Positions 5,729 to 8,054 of a stretch of 8,054 nucleotides of DNA are shown here, one piece after another. The notes beneath the pieces were generated by a model, which ran no database searches, was not told where the DNA came from, and was given only the letters and a program-made list of their open reading frames with translations. How positions within the stretch are numbered: the first letter of the stretch is position 1; every line of letters begins with the position of its first letter. This DNA comes from Flavobacteriales bacterium (lineage in GTDB: Bacteria > Bacteroidota > Bacteroidia > Flavobacteriales > BACL11): positions 1 to 8,054 of the forward strand of contig JABGXK010000125.1 in assembly GCA_018675825.1 (NCBI GenBank). The letters are read 5' to 3'. The translations under genes were made by a program, and so were the position numbers.

Positions 5729-6892
5729 TTAATATATAAATTCTCCAAATTCTGAAGTAATTGAAACTTTCTTTCCAATGAAAGGTTCAACACGACCTAT
5801 AATTTGAGCATCAACATTAAAAGATTGTGAAATCTCTATAATTGAGGATGCAATACTTTCATCAACAAAAAGCTCCATTCTGTGCCCCATATTAAATACT
5901 TTATACATTTCCTTCCAACTAGTGTCTGATTCGCTTTGTATAAGTTTAAAAAGAGGTGGGATATCAAACATATTATTCTTTATAATATGTAGATTATCAA
6001 TAAAATGAAGAATTTTTGTTTGTGCTCCACCACTACAGTGAATCATACCGTTAATATTATGTTTATGTTTATCTAAAATTTTTTTAATAATTGGAGCATA
6101 TGTTCTTGTTGGAGATAAAACAAGTTTTCCTATATCTAAATCTCCATCAATTATTTTATCTGTTAAATTCTTTGAGCCAGAATAAACAAGATTATCAGCA
6201 ATAAGTGGATCAAAACTCTCAGGATATTTAGAAGATAAAATACTAGAAAAAACATCATGACGAGCAGAAGTTAATCCATTACTTCCCATACCACCATTAT
6301 ATTCATTTTCATAGCTGGCTTGCCCATAAGATGACAAACCAATAATAACATTACCTTCCTTAATATTTGAATTATCAATAACATCTGATCTTTTCATTCG
6401 AGCAACAACAGTAGAGTCAACGATAATTGTTCTTACTATATCTCCTACATCGGCAGTTTCACCACCAGTAGAAAAAATATTTATACCAAGTTTCTTGTAA
6501 TCATTTAACAACTCCTCAGTACCATTAATAATTGAAGAAATTACATCTTTATTAATTAGGTTTTTATTCCTTCCTATTGTAGAAGAAAGCATAATATTAT
6601 TAACTGCACCAACACATATTAAATCATCAATATTCATAACAAGAGCATCTTGAGCAATACCCTTCCAAACTGATAAATCATTAGTCTCTTTCCAATACAT
6701 ATAAGCAAGTGAAGATTTAGTTCCCGCACCATCAGCATGCATTACTAGACAATATTCTTCATCTCCAGAAAGATAATCTGGAACTATCTTACAAAAGGCT
6801 TTAGGAAAAAGTCCTTTATTAAGATTTTTAATTGCATTATGTACATCTTCTTTATCAGCAGAAACACCACGTTGATTATACCTATTATCCAT
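5729..6892 (-). CDS. purM: Phosphoribosylformylglycinamidine cyclo-ligase (AIR synthase), Bacteroidota form
   Basis: PurM closes the imidazole ring of FGAM with ATP to make AIR, the fifth step of purine synthesis, in the cytosol. The protein has 387 residues, longer than the roughly 345 of E. coli PurM. Family motifs occur in order: YNQRGVSADKEDVH (5-18), DGAGTK (54-59, usual DGVGTK), NIDDLICVGA (87-96), GGETADVGD (143-151), GLTSARH (206-212), PTRTYAP (261-267), HCSGGAQTKI (285-294, where typical PurM has HITGGG) and NMGHRMEL (334-341). These variants match my memory of Bacteroidota enzymes, which are often annotated AIR synthase-related. It is the first gene of the operon. Its ATG lies only 12 nt after the U-tract of the preceding terminator, leaving little room for a leader. 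No Shine-Dalgarno sequence is visible. Confidence 0.93.
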   Translation of the reverse strand: MDNRYNQRGVSADKEDVHNAIKNLNKGLFPKAFCKIVPDYLSGDEEYCLVMHADGAGTKSSLAYMYWKETNDLSVWKGIAQDALVMNIDDLICVGAVNNIMLSSTIGRNKNLINKDVISSIINGTEELLNDYKKLGINIFSTGGETADVGDIVRTIIVDSTVVARMKRSDVIDNSNIKEGNVIIGLSSYGQASYENEYNGGMGSNGLTSARHDVFSSILSSKYPESFDPLIADNLVYSGSKNLTDKIIDGDLDIGKLVLSPTRTYAPIIKKILDKHKHNINGMIHCSGGAQTKILHFIDNLHIIKNNMFDIPPLFKLIQSESDTSWKEMYKVFNMGHRMELFVDESIASSIIEISQSFNVDAQIIGRVEPFIGKKVSITSEFGEFIY

Positions 6893-6904
6893 AATTTATC
6901 TAAT

Positions 6905-6932
6905 AAAAAAGCATCCTTAAAAGGACGCTTTT
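6905..6932 (-). terminator. Intrinsic terminator after the OmpA-family gene
   Basis: On the minus strand the arm AAAAGCGTCC (from 6932) pairs with GGATGCTTTT through a TTTTAA loop and is followed by a run of six T (6910-6905). One pair is G-U in minus-strand RNA, so the stem is unbroken there. In plus-strand RNA the same position is an A-C mismatch. The element is therefore best suited to ending minus-strand transcription from the OmpA-family gene, whose stop is about 20 nt upstream. Confidence 0.85.
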
Positions 6933-6952
6933 AAAAATATTTATTGAATCAA

Positions 6953-8054
6953 TTACTTGCTTTTTGATTGACCAACATAGTCTTCTCTTAAAACTTTGAA
7001 TGATGTTCTTCGATTATATTGGTGAGCCTTCTTTTTATTCTTTTTAAATTTAATCTTATTAATATAAGATTCTGTTAGCACATCACCTTCTTTAAATCTT
7101 CCAGTATTATTTTCAATAACAAATGGTTCATTCTCACCAGCACCTACAGCAACTAATTGATTAGGATTAATACCAACACTAACTAAATATGAAATACAAG
7201 CATCAGCACGTTTCTGTGAAAGAAGAAGATTACTTTTATTATTACCAATAAAGTCAGTATGAGATTTAAGCTCAATAACAACATTAGGGTTATCTTTCAT
7301 AGCCTGGGCAAGCATATCTAGATCAGAAATAGATTTATTTCTAAGATTCCATTTAGCAAAATCATACTCAATTTTAGGAAGAATAATTTCCTTCTTAACA
7401 GGATCCATAATAACATCAATAACAAAAACCTTATTTTCATCAATACCAACAGTTGTTTCAGTTAAACTTTTATTCAAATAACCTTCTGATGACACAAGAA
7501 GTTCATATGACAGTAATGGATCTAACTTAAAATTATATGAACCAGTATTATCTGTTTTAGTTTCAATAGCAACTCCTTCACTATTTGATAAAACGACTTT
7601 TGCATTAGTTAAGATTGCACCAGATTTAGAATCAGTTACAACTCCTTTCATTGATAATACCAGAGGAGGTAATTCAAATTGATAGATATCATCTCCACCT
7701 TTACCACCTTTTCTATCTGAAGTTAAATATCCTCTTTCTCCTGATTTTTCGATGATCATTCCAAAATCATGTCCTGAAGAGTTAACAGGATATTTTAAAT
7801 TAGTGATAGACGAATAAGAATCATTTTCATCAGGAGATGATTTAAAAATATCAAACCCTCCCATACCAATATGACCAGTTGAAGAAAAATACAATGTTCC
7901 ATCTGAGTGTAAAAAAGGAAACATTTCATCCCCTTTAGTATTTACTGCCGGACCTAAGTTAACAGGTATACTCCATTTACCTCTATTTTGCTGCTTTACA
8001 ATCCATAGATCTTTACCGCCATAACCTCCACTTAAATCAGAAGAAAAAATCAAT
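6953..8054 (-). CDS. OmpA-family envelope protein with PD40 propeller and carboxypeptidase-regulatory-like domain, 5'-truncated by window edge
   Basis: Only the C-terminal 367 codons or so are present. The frame is open to the window edge, and the TTG at 8053 is an internal Leu, not a start. Counting from that TTG, residues 1-125 are WD40-like/PD40 beta-propeller repeats (FSSDLSGGYGGKDLWI, YFSSTGHIGMGGFDIF, YLTSDRKGGKGGDDIY). Residues of about 134-216 are a CarboxypepD-regulatory-like beta domain (MKGVVTDSKSG, TDNTGSYNF). Residues of about 225-356 are an OmpA C-terminal domain with SHTDFIGNNKSNLLLSQKRAD, containing the peptidoglycan-binding Asp267 and Arg282, and NRRTSFKV near the end. This is the domain order of PorE (type IX secretion) and of OmpA proteins paired with PorP/SprF. 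An outer-membrane-to-peptidoglycan tethering role is likely. Which paralogue it is cannot be decided without the N-terminal part. Confidence 0.92.
   Translation of the reverse strand, partial: LIFSSDLSGGYGGKDLWIVKQQNRGKWSIPVNLGPAVNTKGDEMFPFLHSDGTLYFSSTGHIGMGGFDIFKSSPDENDSYSSITNLKYPVNSSGHDFGMIIEKSGERGYLTSDRKGGKGGDDIYQFELPPLVLSMKGVVTDSKSGAILTNAKVVLSNSEGVAIETKTDNTGSYNFKLDPLLSYELLVSSEGYLNKSLTETTVGIDENKVFVIDVIMDPVKKEIILPKIEYDFAKWNLRNKSISDLDMLAQAMKDNPNVVIELKSHTDFIGNNKSNLLLSQKRADACISYLVSVGINPNQLVAVGAGENEPFVIENNTGRFKEGDVLTESYINKIKFKKNKKKAHQYNRRTSFKVLREDYVGQSKSK

Noticed and set aside
6893..6952. A purine riboswitch before purM
   Set aside because: The 60-bp gap is filled mostly by the terminator hairpin, and no three-way junction or conserved purine-aptamer core is visible.
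8051..8053. TTG as the start of the OmpA-family gene
   Set aside because: It sits in the middle of a PD40 repeat at the window edge, and the family needs a signal peptide and more repeats upstream; the gene is simply cut by the window.
1..8054. A mobile element, defence island, CRISPR array or tRNA gene
   Set aside because: No transposase, integrase, regular direct-repeat array, tRNA fold or target-site duplication was found by reading both strands; gene content is core and housekeeping.

Overview
The window is AT-rich chromosomal DNA with the gene content and style of a low-GC Bacteroidota member, most likely a marine Flavobacteriia-like lineage. The evidence is: a purM-prfA-pyrF cluster whose proteins have the Bacteroidota form; a small PspC protein ending in SVFDL; a PD40 / carboxypeptidase-regulatory / OmpA envelope protein; a signal peptide cut at NA|Q; and almost no Shine-Dalgarno sequences, with A/T-rich stretches before most starts. 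The assignment rests on recognising families, not on a database search.

Layout from right to left, the direction in which most genes are read. At 8054-6953 (minus) lies the C-terminal part of an OmpA-family envelope protein whose 5' end is outside the window. A strand-specific intrinsic terminator follows at 6932-6905. Then comes a tight operon: purM (6892-5729), prfA (5727-4651) and pyrF (4658-3852). purM and prfA are 1 nt apart, and prfA and pyrF overlap by 8 nt. This operon converges on a plus-strand YdcF/ElyC-like gene (3101-3844), with an 8-bp inverted repeat across the two stop codons. An 85-bp divergent gap separates that gene from a minus-strand pair: a PspC-domain protein (3015-2794) and an 80-aa membrane-anchored coiled-coil protein (2790-2548). 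After 77 bp come an RmlD-like sugar-nucleotide reductase (2470-1571) and, 10 nt later, an AGCS-family sodium/amino-acid symporter (1560-1), whose C-terminal part is cut off by the window edge.

Functionally, the central operon combines purine synthesis (PurM), pyrimidine synthesis (PyrF) and translation termination (RF1). The flanking genes act at the envelope: a peptidoglycan-binding OmpA protein, a DUF218 membrane protein, a PspC/PspB-like pair and an amino-acid importer.

The window is densely coding; no stretch longer than about 85 bp lacks a gene. I see no tRNA, rRNA, insertion sequence, CRISPR array, phage or defence genes, and no convincing new multi-gene system. The most unusual points are the roughly 190-residue secreted domain placed in front of the symporter, and the PspC / coiled-coil pair that has the shape of PspC-PspB without PspA.
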